A stretch of 12,385 nt of DNA, taken from positions 1 to 12,385 of the forward strand of contig JAQCBG010000005.1 in the NCBI GenBank assembly GCA_027621485.1. The letters are read 5' to 3'. Below the pieces are notes generated by a model, which worked only from the letters and a program-made list of their open reading frames with translations, was not told where the DNA came from and did not search any database. The first letter of the stretch is position 1; every line of letters starts with the position of its first letter. A program made the position numbers and the translations under genes. The stretch is from Pseudomonadota bacterium. Its GTDB lineage: Bacteria > Pseudomonadota > Alphaproteobacteria > Rickettsiales > Midichloriaceae. Below are positions 1-6,329 of the stretch, one piece after another.

Positions 1-990
1 AAAATACATAAGTTTCATTGCATCTCGAACTTCAAGTATTGTTTGAGATGCTATTTTTTGTGCATAAGCAGTACCTTCTCTTAAAATCTCCAGCATATCA
101 TTATTTTTTAGTTGATTTCTCATGTCGCGTATTGGAGTAATAAATTCTTTCAATACCGAATATAAAAGCTCTTTTACAGCAAAATCTCCAACTCCACCCA
201 TTGAATACCTTAATTTTAGATTCTCTAAATCCTCTTTATTTTGATAAAATGCATCAAGATATAAAAATACAACATTACCTTCAATTTTACCTGGATCAGA
301 AATATTTATATGATTTGGATCTGTGTACATTTGAAAAACCTTCTTGCGAAGCATTGCATCATCATCGGATAAAAAGATTGCATTACCAAGAGATTTACTT
401 GCTTTAGAGGCTCCATCTATTCCAGTTAATCTTTCAAAGGAGCTGGTATATGCTCTGCATTCTTTCATGCATTCTGTTTTATATATTCTGTTGAATTTAC
501 GCACTATCTCATTTGTTTGTTCGATCATTGGAATTTGATCTGCGCCAACTGGGACAAGATTTGCTTTAAAGATAGTAATATCTGCGGCTTGATTTACTGG
601 ATAACATAAAAAGCCAGCCGGTATTGATTCTGAAAAACCTTTTTGCTGAATTTCATTCTTAACTGTGGGATTTCTCTCTAATCTACCGACACTGACAAGA
701 TTCATATAATACATTGTAAGTTCTGCTATTTCTGGAATCTGAGATTGAATAAAAATATTACTTTTTCTTGGATCTATTCCCGCTCTCGCATTCCCTTTCA
801 TAACTTCGATAACGTTTTTTGAAACTTTCTCTGGATCTTCGAAGTTATCTGTTAATGCCTGAATATCAGCAATCATTATGAATTGCTCATGTATTTCTTG
901 TAGTGCAATTCTATTTTCTAGAGAGCCTTTATAATGCCCTAAATGCAAATTACCAGTTGGTCTATCGCCAGTTAAAACTATTTTTTTCAT
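1..990 (-). CDS. trpS: Tryptophanyl-tRNA synthetase (330 codons visible, stop codon off the edge)
   Basis: Charges tRNA-Trp with tryptophan using ATP; cytoplasmic class I synthetase. Reading the reverse strand from the ATG at 990-988 gives an open frame to base 1, exactly 330 codons ending MKLMYF, the sort of ending full-length relatives have, so probably only the stop codon is missing. The N-terminus has the Rossmann nucleotide-binding signature: GDRPTGNLHLGHY at residues 8-20, with HLGH (16-19) as the HIGH motif. PVGADQIPMIEQT (147-159) is the tryptophan-pocket region. The second class I signature reads KASKS (196-200) rather than KMSKS, followed by LGNAIFLSDD. The GDRPTG and DPNHI...DPGKIEGN blocks resemble the type I recall from streptococci and clostridia, not the usual alphaproteobacterial GxQPTGxLHLGN type; this comparison is from memory. 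No Shine-Dalgarno is visible before the ATG. The gene is divergent from the MarR gene. Confidence 0.95.
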   Translation of the reverse strand, partial: MKKIVLTGDRPTGNLHLGHYKGSLENRIALQEIHEQFIMIADIQALTDNFEDPEKVSKNVIEVMKGNARAGIDPRKSNIFIQSQIPEIAELTMYYMNLVSVGRLERNPTVKNEIQQKGFSESIPAGFLCYPVNQAADITIFKANLVPVGADQIPMIEQTNEIVRKFNRIYKTECMKECRAYTSSFERLTGIDGASKASKSLGNAIFLSDDDAMLRKKVFQMYTDPNHINISDPGKIEGNVVFLYLDAFYQNKEDLENLKLRYSMGGVGDFAVKELLYSVLKEFITPIRDMRNQLKNNDMLEILREGTAYAQKIASQTILEVRDAMKLMYF

Positions 991-1031
991 AAGGAAATTT
1001 TTATAATGTAAAATTTATAAAATGGTTTTTC

Positions 1032-1058
1032 AGTATACATAAAATGATTGTATTTCAA
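1032..1058 (-). promoter_or_regulatory. Possible sigma-70 promoter of trpS
   Basis: On the minus strand, TTGAAA (1058-1053) and TATACT (1037-1032) are separated by 15 bases and lie about 45 bases before the trpS ATG. The -10 hexamer is good, but the spacer is shorter than the optimal 17 and the region is very A+T-rich, so chance matches are expected. Confidence 0.3.
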
Positions 1059-1066
1059 ATCTTTAG

Positions 1067-1078
1067 TGATATGTATCA
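1067..1078. promoter_or_regulatory. Dyad in the trpS/marR divergent spacer, candidate MarR operator
   Basis: TGATATGTATCA is a 5-2-5 inverted repeat (TGATA / TATCA) 54 bases upstream of the MarR-family ATG, in the only non-coding DNA between that gene and trpS. MarR dimers commonly bind short palindromes in their own promoter, so autoregulation is a reasonable guess. The dyad is short and A+T-rich, and nothing else marks it as an operator. Confidence 0.3.
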
Positions 1079-1131
1079 AATTTGATTAAAAGAAATCTAT
1101 TATAAGTATAGCGTGAATCTATAATAATATC

Positions 1132-1629
1132 ATGAATATAGAATTTGAAGGATGTAATGCGGCGCTTCTTGCGCTCAGAAAAATAATGAGAGCAGTAGAT
1201 CTACATTCAAGGCAATTAAAAAATAAATTTGGTATTACTGGACCTCAGATATTGGTTTTAAAAGAAATAGCAAGATTGAAATCTGTTGCAACAAGTGTTC
1301 TTGCGCGTAATATAAATTTAAGTCATGCAACTGTAACTTCTATATTGGATAGATTACAAAGTAGAAAATATATAGAGCGTTTTAAAGATCCTAAAGATAA
1401 AAGAAAAACATTAGTGAGATGCACTGCAAATTCAATGAATCAAATTTCAATTCACGGACTGCATTTATTGCAGGAAGAATTTGTTCAGCAATTTAATAAA
1501 CTTGAAGATTGGGAAAAAAGTCAAATAACATATGTACTTCAAAGAGTTGCACATATGATGCATGCAACAAATCTTCCTGCATCTCCAATACTTGCAAGCG
1601 GAGATTTAAATAACCCAGATACAGACTAA
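1132..1629 (+). CDS. MarR-family winged-helix transcriptional regulator
   Basis: A 165-residue protein, the normal length for MarR-type dimeric repressors that bind palindromic DNA. Residues 10-35 form a dimerisation helix. The winged helix-turn-helix spans about 36-100: LVLKEIARLK (41-50), the recognition-helix segment LSHATVTSILDRLQSRKY (63-80), and the wing with the typical D-x-x-D-x-R signature in RFKDPKDKRKT (83-93). The C-terminal helix (about 110-145) completes the dimer interface. The last 20 residues are loose and polar. Cysteines at 8 and 97 could in principle sense redox state, but there is no evidence for that. The ligand and regulon are not identifiable. It stands alone, divergent from trpS; the next gene (queF) converges on it across a 155-base spacer without an obvious terminator. 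Confidence 0.9.
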   Translation: MNIEFEGCNAALLALRKIMRAVDLHSRQLKNKFGITGPQILVLKEIARLKSVATSVLARNINLSHATVTSILDRLQSRKYIERFKDPKDKRKTLVRCTANSMNQISIHGLHLLQEEFVQQFNKLEDWEKSQITYVLQRVAHMMHATNLPASPILASGDLNNPDTD

Positions 1630-1784
1630 CTACTATTTCTAAAATACAGATCAGATAAGTGAGTGTTGGTTTTATAAAAGTAAAAGTGGTCCTATCAGCA
1701 CAAGGAATGTTGCTCTATAAATGTAAATGAAAATATATCCTAATGCATTTGCAAGTTACGTATTTTAAAGACAAATCTTTCTCT

Positions 1785-2609
1785 CTATCTAACAATACTT
1801 AATCCTGAATAATCAAGTTCTTTAAAATTGCTTCTAATAGGATTAATTGAAATGCCGCCTCTTCTAGTGTATGCTGCCTCTAGCAGAATTTTTATAGGTT
1901 TGCATGTATGCATAATATGAAAAAATATTCTATCTGCGCATTGTTCGTGAAACTCTTGTTTGTTTCTTATAGAGGAGATATATAAGATTAAATTTTTTTG
2001 ATGAATCTTTTTTCCATAATAGGTAATTCTCAAAGAGCCAAAATCTGGCTGCCCAGTCACAGGACAATTAGATCTTAAACAGTGCGTAATCAGAGATTCT
2101 GTAACTAAATTTTCTGTGCTATCCAGCAATTTCAATTCAGATGCTGTAATACAAGTTGTGCAAGCGAAGCTCTCTAATGAATCTAATAATACGTTCTCTG
2201 TATCTGATTTAAAGTATTTATGACATTGATTGCGATCGTAATCTTCTATGTTATATAAATTTACTTTTACTGGAGTTTCCAATAAATCTGATAAGGTATT
2301 TTCTATTGTTTGTTTAACGTGTAGCTCATCAATAAATATGCTGTTATTAAAAGAATTTAAATACATTTTGAGAGATTTAGATTCCACTATATATTTGGAA
2401 TGTGCATCATATATTACTTCAGCTATACGAATATTAGGTTTTCCATATTGATTTAGCCAGTAAACTTCATATGCAATCCAAACATCAATGCCATATATAA
2501 TTGATTCTAAATTACGAAATCTTTTTATTCGAAATAATAAGTTTTTATTATAATATTTTGGAGGTGAGACTTGTTTACCAAGAAGAGAATCTGAAAGTAT
2601 CTGATGCAT
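1785..2609 (-). CDS. queF: NADPH-dependent 7-cyano-7-deazaguanine (preQ0) reductase, long QueF type
   Basis: Reduces the nitrile of preQ0 to the amine preQ1, the last free-base step before queuosine is put into the wobble position of GUN-reading tRNAs (including tRNA-His, encoded nearby). Its 274 residues match the two-domain, E. coli-like form (about 280). The QueF motif ESKSLK is at 76-81, followed by YLNSFN. The catalytic pair is visible in SNCPVTGQPD: Cys182, which forms the thioimide with substrate, and Asp189 seven residues later. QEFHEQCADRIF (218-229) and YTRRGGISINPIRS (247-260) match conserved C-terminal blocks. The ATG is 12 bases downstream of the obgE stop, so the two are almost certainly co-transcribed. 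No truncation or missing key residue. Confidence 0.95.
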   Translation of the reverse strand: MHQILSDSLLGKQVSPPKYYNKNLLFRIKRFRNLESIIYGIDVWIAYEVYWLNQYGKPNIRIAEVIYDAHSKYIVESKSLKMYLNSFNNSIFIDELHVKQTIENTLSDLLETPVKVNLYNIEDYDRNQCHKYFKSDTENVLLDSLESFACTTCITASELKLLDSTENLVTESLITHCLRSNCPVTGQPDFGSLRITYYGKKIHQKNLILYISSIRNKQEFHEQCADRIFFHIMHTCKPIKILLEAAYTRRGGISINPIRSNFKELDYSGLSIVR

Positions 2610-2621
2610 GTAAAAATTATA

Positions 2622-3620
2622 TTAATGAACTTCATCAAGAGTTTTAGAAATATAGCTTAGCATTTTAAATGCAGAGCCACTTATAATACCAGAATAGGAA
2701 AGTATATTGTTATATCCAGTATGAGATTTTAAAATTCTAATTTTTTCTTCTAAATCTTCATTTTGCAGTAAATCAATTTTGTTTAATGCGATAATTTCTT
2801 TTTTATCCTTTAACTGACCATCTGCGTAGTGAGAAAGTTCATTTTTAATAGTATTATAGTGAGTCACTATATCATTTGATGTTGCATCTATTACATGTAA
2901 TATTATCTTACATCTTTCTATATGTTTTAAAAATTTATGACCAAGTCCAGCACCAAGACTTGCTCCAGATATAAGGCCTGGAACATCTGCAAAGACAAGC
3001 TCTTTGTATGCAAAAGATACAACTCCAAGTGCTGGTTTGAGAGTTGTAAATGGATAATTTGCAATTTTTGGCCTTGCAGAGCTTAATGCTGCTAAAGTAG
3101 TTGATTTTCCTGCATTTGGTAATCCAACTAAACCAACATCTGCCATAAGTTTTAACTTAAGCCAAACCCATTTTTCTTCTCCTATATATCCTCTTGTAAA
3201 CTTTCTTGGCGCTCTATTTGTTGAGCTTTTAAATCTTGTATTACCAAGCCCTCCAGCCCCCCCTTTTGCTATGCAGAACTCTTGATCTGCTTCATTCATA
3301 TCACAAATTAAAGTCTTACCATCTTCTTGATATATCTGAGTACCAACTGGAATTTGCAGTATACAATCTTCGGCAGATGCTCCAGTTCTGCACATTCCAG
3401 AGCCAGGTCTTCCAGATTTACTTTTGATATGTTGTTTATATCTAAAATCTGTCAGTGTGTTTAAAGATCTTGTGGAGTGAAATATTATATCTCCTCCTTT
3501 TCCGCCATCACCGCCATTTGGGCCGCCAAATTCTATAAATTTTTCACGTCTAAAGCTTACGCATCCAGGGCCACCATCTCCAGCTTTTAAATATATTTTT
3601 GCTTCATCTATAAGACTCAT
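2622..3620 (-). CDS. obgE: Obg/CgtA GTPase, ribosome (50S) assembly factor
   Basis: Essential GTP-binding protein that associates with the large ribosomal subunit and links its maturation to the cell's nucleotide state. The 332 residues contain the glycine-rich Obg fold (1-158: KAGDGGPGCVSFRREK at 12-27, GGPNGGDGGKGGD at 32-44, KGGAGGLGN at 119-127) and a G domain: G1 GLPNAGKST (166-174), switch I YPFTTLKP (189-196), G3 DVPG (212-215), G4 NKID (280-283), G5 near SGSA (314-317). The protein ends about 15 residues after G5, so the variable C-terminal OCT domain seen in some Gram-positive Obg proteins is absent. It starts 72 bases after the 3' end of tRNA-His on the same strand, with no clear terminator between. 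The ribosome-binding site is weak. Usual rplU-rpmA neighbours are not upstream here. Confidence 0.97.
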   Translation of the reverse strand: MSLIDEAKIYLKAGDGGPGCVSFRREKFIEFGGPNGGDGGKGGDIIFHSTRSLNTLTDFRYKQHIKSKSGRPGSGMCRTGASAEDCILQIPVGTQIYQEDGKTLICDMNEADQEFCIAKGGAGGLGNTRFKSSTNRAPRKFTRGYIGEEKWVWLKLKLMADVGLVGLPNAGKSTTLAALSSARPKIANYPFTTLKPALGVVSFAYKELVFADVPGLISGASLGAGLGHKFLKHIERCKIILHVIDATSNDIVTHYNTIKNELSHYADGQLKDKKEIIALNKIDLLQNEDLEEKIRILKSHTGYNNILSYSGIISGSAFKMLSYISKTLDEVH

Positions 3621-3692
3621 AAATTTTCAATTAATGTAGTAAGTGAGTGGCAGCTAAAGTGATTATGTGATTAATCTCTTGAATATTTAATG

Positions 3693-3770
3693 TGGGGCGA
3701 GCAACGGGAATCGAACCCGCGACCTCAAGTACCACAAACTTGCGCTCTAACCGACTGAGCTATACCCGCC
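3693..3770 (-). tRNA. tRNA-His (anticodon GUG), with encoded G-1 and CCA
   Basis: The reverse strand folds into a complete cloverleaf. Acceptor GCGGGTA pairs with TGCTCGC (two G-T wobbles); D stem GCTC/GAGC with an AGTCGGTTA loop; anticodon stem CAAGT/ACTTG around loop TTGTGGT, giving anticodon GTG (bases 3735-3733); five-base variable loop AGGTC; T stem GCGGG/CCCGT around TTCGAAT; then C73 and an encoded CCA. The extra 5' G (G-1, base 3770) pairs with discriminator C73 (base 3696), the classic histidine identity element. It is 78 bases long including G-1 and CCA. It probably begins the tRNA-His - obgE - queF unit; its GUG anticodon is a queuosine target of the pathway served by queF. Confidence 0.97.
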
Positions 3771-3784
3771 ATCATGAGATTCAA

Positions 3785-3813
3785 CTTATAGCAAATGAAA
3801 ATATACTACGCAA
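3785..3813 (-). promoter_or_regulatory. Sigma-70 promoter for tRNA-His (and probably obgE-queF)
   Basis: On the minus strand TTGCGT (3813-3808) is followed after exactly 17 bases by TATAAG (3790-3785), 14 bases before the mature tRNA 5' end, leaving room for a start point and a short leader removed by RNase P. This is the best-spaced promoter in the window. No equally good candidate is seen between the tRNA and obgE. Confidence 0.55.
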
Positions 3814-3847
3814 GAGATTACAATCATCAAAAGATAATCAGCATATG

Positions 3848-3863
3848 AAATTTCATGAAATTT
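3848..3863. repeat. 16-bp perfect palindrome AAATTTCATGAAATTT
   Basis: The sequence is its own reverse complement over all 16 bases. It overlaps a second palindrome, ATGAAATTTCAT, at 3845-3856. It lies in the divergent spacer between the tRNA-His promoter (35 bases away) and rplY (about 150 bases upstream of its ATG). It could be an operator for either direction; it could also be chance in A+T-rich DNA. Confidence 0.4.
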
Positions 3864-4014
3864 ATATAATCATTTAGGTTATTTTCACTCTTATTTTCTT
3901 GCTTAAAATAAGTTATTACTATAGATTCCTCATACATCTTGCTTTCTGTAAATGAAGCATTTACTAAAATTGATTTAAAATTAATTTAATTATAAGTACT
4001 TAAGAAAATAACTT

Positions 4015-4626
4015 ATGGCAGAATCTACAGCTTTAAAATTTAATGTAGAATTAAGAGATATTCAGGGCACCAAAGAGGCAAGAGCATTGCGAAGAAAGGG
4101 ATATATACCGGCTATTGTATATGGAGATAAAAAAGAATCATTTTCTGTCTCTGTATTTAATGTGGAGTTTTATAAGTATTACAATGCATCTATATACTCA
4201 AAGCTCATAGAATTTGATGTTCCTAAAAAAGGAAAGATAAATGCAATAGTACGTCAAATTCAAACTCATCCTGTAACAGATAAAGTTATACATATAGATT
4301 TTCAAGACATAACGGGTGTTGAATTTATAAAAATGACGATACCTATGCATGTTATTAATGAAGAGAAATGCCTTGGAATAAAAAGAGGTGGTGTATTAAA
4401 CGTTATACAAAGAGAGATTCAATTACTCGTAAATCCTCATTTTATACCTCGTAGTATTGATATTGACATTGCAAATATGCAGCTTGGGCATAATATACAT
4501 GCTAATGATTTGAATTTACCGAAGGGAGTGCAGCTTATTGATCAGAATAATCCTACAATTCTCTCTATTTCTGGAAGAGACGAAGATAATGAATCTACTT
4601 CAGAAGATTCAGAAAAAAAGGCTTAA
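4015..4626 (+). CDS. rplY: 50S ribosomal protein L25, long CTC/TL5 form
   Basis: Binds 5S rRNA in the central protuberance of the large subunit. The 203 residues match the long TL5/CTC form. The N-terminal 5S-binding domain (about 1-98) includes RDIQGTKEARALRRKGYIPAIVYG (14-37 region) and VRQIQTHPVTDKVIHIDFQ (79-97). The C-terminal CTC domain (about 100-190) includes the block GGVLNVIQREIQLLV (125-139) and ends LPKGVQLI...PTILSISG. A charged tail rich in Glu, Asp, Ser and Lys (191-203) finishes the protein. The usual partner pth (peptidyl-tRNA hydrolase) does not follow; an unknown membrane protein does, 61 bases later. A weak promoter candidate is TTGATT (3970-3975) with TATAAG (3991-3996), spacer 15. 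Confidence 0.95.
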   Translation: MAESTALKFNVELRDIQGTKEARALRRKGYIPAIVYGDKKESFSVSVFNVEFYKYYNASIYSKLIEFDVPKKGKINAIVRQIQTHPVTDKVIHIDFQDITGVEFIKMTIPMHVINEEKCLGIKRGGVLNVIQREIQLLVNPHFIPRSIDIDIANMQLGHNIHANDLNLPKGVQLIDQNNPTILSISGRDEDNESTSEDSEKKA

Positions 4627-4687
4627 ATACAAAAAATACTTAGACCTTCAAGAAAGAGGTATTTTTGATAAAAGTCTTTTGTAAATA

Positions 4688-5236
4688 ATGCCCTATGTTT
4701 TTTCTGTAAGGAGGCGTCTTCTTGTATCTTCTACGTTGTTCATATTGCTCTTTTTACTCGGATTTGCTTATTTTAAGTACTTTATAAGTAAGCAATCTTC
4801 ATGCGCAGGCAATTTAAATAGCATTGCCGGTAAAGATTTCGTGGCTATAATAGATATAAAATTCCCAGATATCTTGATTGAAGATATTTCTATCAAATCA
4901 AAGAATAACAGGAGCATTTTTATTACATGCGCAAAAGATGCGTATGATAAAGTGCAAAGAATTTATAAGCATGCATCTATAAGCACTTTATGCGGAAAAG
5001 GTATTGCACATAAAGTGCTTGAGGTAGAGCTTTTTGCTATTTTACATGGCTATGATTCTGCATTTGTAGTCACGACACCTTACAGTATTCCTTTAATAAA
5101 ATTTTTCAGTCAAAAATCTTTTTTAAATTTAGAATTCTGCGCTAAAGATAATGAAGATGAACTATTTGAAGAGCTCAAAGCGTACGTGACTTTAATTTTA
5201 TATAAGATAAATCTTTTATTAGATTTATTTATATAA
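4688..5236 (+). CDS. Unknown membrane-anchored protein, one N-terminal helix
   Basis: I do not recognise this 182-residue protein. A short basic segment (VRRRL, 7-11) precedes one hydrophobic helix at about 11-31, which suggests an N-in signal anchor with the remainder in the periplasm. The rest looks like a mixed alpha/beta domain: strands around FVAIIDIKF (51-59) and FVVTTPY (126-132), and a hydrophobic C-terminal helix (165-182) ending LLLDLFI. Cysteines lie at 39, 81, 102 and 151, two of them in identical CAKD tetrads (81-84, 151-154); if exported they could form disulfides. The ATG is the first possible start, since an in-frame stop TAA is at 4682-4684. No Shine-Dalgarno is visible. It follows rplY by 61 bases on the same strand and may share its transcript. 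Base composition resembles the neighbours. Confidence 0.75.
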   Translation: MPYVFSVRRRLLVSSTLFILLFLLGFAYFKYFISKQSSCAGNLNSIAGKDFVAIIDIKFPDILIEDISIKSKNNRSIFITCAKDAYDKVQRIYKHASISTLCGKGIAHKVLEVELFAILHGYDSAFVVTTPYSIPLIKFFSQKSFLNLEFCAKDNEDELFEELKAYVTLILYKINLLLDLFI

Positions 5237-5242
5237 TTCTTT

Positions 5243-5263
5243 TGCTTTTTTAAAGAAAAAGCA
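5243..5263. terminator. Stem-loop between converging genes, possible two-way terminator
   Basis: TGCTTTTT (5243-5250) and AAAAAGCA (5256-5263) form a perfect 8-bp stem with a 5-base loop, centred in the 37-base gap between the stop of the unknown membrane protein and the stop of ribF. The position is right for a shared terminator. The stem is mostly A-T and has no clean U tract on either side, so strength is doubtful. Confidence 0.4.
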
Positions 5264-5273
5264 TATATGAATA

Positions 5274-6293
5274 TTAGGCATTCATAAAGATATCTTCATT
5301 GTCTCTTGCATATTTTGTAAATTTTACATCCAATGCAATTTGATCAGAGAGCTGCTTTTTATTTTCATATTTTCTCTCTGGTCTAATGAGTGATATAAAA
5401 TCTAAATCTACGTATGCGCCGTATATATCAGAATCAAAATCCAAGATATGTACTTCTAATCTAGTTTCTAAATCACCAAAAGTTGGTCTTTTACCAAAAT
5501 TAACAACGCCATAATGTGTTTTTATGGTATCAAGATTTTTATAATTTGCACTTTTTTTGTAAATGCTTATTTCATGAGAGTTAATATTGAGTTTTTCATT
5601 AGCAAAATGACAGTAGCGATTTAAATATTCGTTTTTTGAACTATATATTCGAATTTTGACTATATATACTCCATGCAGTGGAGTTATCATATCTTTTTCA
5701 AATTCTATATTAGCAGTTTTATAGCCCAAAACTCTGCCTGTTTTATTTCCATGGATTACAGTGCCGCTCATTGAATAATGTCTTTGTAGCATTTTACTTG
5801 CAATATCAACGGAGCCCATATCAATTAAGGTTCTTATAATCGTTGATGATGTTTTTTGTTTATGATATGTGATTTCTCTTATCGCGCATACTTCAAAACC
5901 TTCTTTTTTACCGCGTAAAGAGAGTTGCTCTATTCCTGCTTCTTTTTTATTTCCGCATCTAAAATTATACCCAGTGACAATCTTATTGATATTTGAAATT
6001 TTAAGTAATATATCAGAAAAAAAAGAATCGGCGCTCATTAATGCAATGTTCTTTGTGAATGTAAGTTCATAAATCTCTCGAATGCCAATATTGAACATTA
6101 GATGATTTCGTTTTTCATCCTGCAGTATTTTTGTGACTTTTGCGCCTTTTAGAATAACTTGAGGGTGAGGTTTAAAAACCATCGCAGCAGGCGTTGCGAA
6201 ATCTTCATTAGCAGAAAATACGCAATACTTAATAATTTCAGCATGACCAATATGCATGCCATCAAAATTTCCAAGTGCGATGTTTAGGCGCAT
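5274..6293 (-). CDS. ribF: Bifunctional riboflavin kinase / FAD synthetase
   Basis: Phosphorylates riboflavin to FMN and adenylates FMN to FAD; cytoplasmic. The ATG at 6293-6291 is preferred over an in-frame TTG at 6308 because a GAGGGA Shine-Dalgarno (6306-6301) lies 7 bases before it and would fall inside the longer reading. Length is 339 residues. The FAD-synthetase half (1-155) shows GNFDGMHIGH (8-17), VTGYNFRCG (106-114) and TSSTIIR (148-154). The kinase half shows GTVIHGNKTGRVLGYKTANI (177-196), where YKTAN replaces the usual FPTAN, then GVYIVKI (208-214) and GVVNFGKRPTFG (262-273). About 45 residues (215-260) separate the last two blocks, roughly 30 more than I expect. It lies 36 bases after fliN on the same strand, with a hairpin between. 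Confidence 0.93.
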   Translation of the reverse strand: MRLNIALGNFDGMHIGHAEIIKYCVFSANEDFATPAAMVFKPHPQVILKGAKVTKILQDEKRNHLMFNIGIREIYELTFTKNIALMSADSFFSDILLKISNINKIVTGYNFRCGNKKEAGIEQLSLRGKKEGFEVCAIREITYHKQKTSSTIIRTLIDMGSVDIASKMLQRHYSMSGTVIHGNKTGRVLGYKTANIEFEKDMITPLHGVYIVKIRIYSSKNEYLNRYCHFANEKLNINSHEISIYKKSANYKNLDTIKTHYGVVNFGKRPTFGDLETRLEVHILDFDSDIYGAYVDLDFISLIRPERKYENKKQLSDQIALDVKFTKYARDNEDIFMNA

Positions 6294-6298
6294 ATAAA

Positions 6299-6327
6299 AT
6301 TCCCTCAAAAATTAATGATGAGGGAAT
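6299..6327 (-). promoter_or_regulatory. Hairpin that pairs the ribF Shine-Dalgarno sequence
   Basis: ATTCCCTCA (6299-6307) and TGAGGGAAT (6319-6327) are perfect 9-base inverted complements with an 11-base loop. Read in the minus direction, the 3' arm of the stem contains GAGGGA, the only plausible ribosome-binding site of ribF, and is followed by TTTTATATG. The same stem plus U-rich tail could end fliN transcription. It also begins only two bases after the fliN stop codon, so ribosomes finishing fliN would cover its 5' arm. Confidence 0.5.
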
Positions 6328-6329
6328 AT

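Noticed and set aside
201..538. Two overlapping plus-strand frames of 64-68 codons
   Set aside because: They lie wholly within the antisense of trpS, which has continuous conserved motifs on the other strand.
3692..3877. A 61-codon plus-strand frame beginning MGRATGIEPATSSTT
   Set aside because: It is the antisense reading of the tRNA-His gene, a well-known source of false proteins annotated from T-arm and anticodon-arm sequence.
4632..4666. Stem AAAAATAC / GTATTTTT between rplY and the unknown protein as a terminator
   Set aside because: The 19-base loop is large, the stem is nearly all A-T, and no U tract follows outside the stem; too weak to call.
6294..6308. Extended RibF start at TTG 6308
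   Set aside because: It would place the Shine-Dalgarno GAGGGA inside the gene; the ATG at 6293 follows it at normal spacing and starts just before the conserved GNFDG motif.
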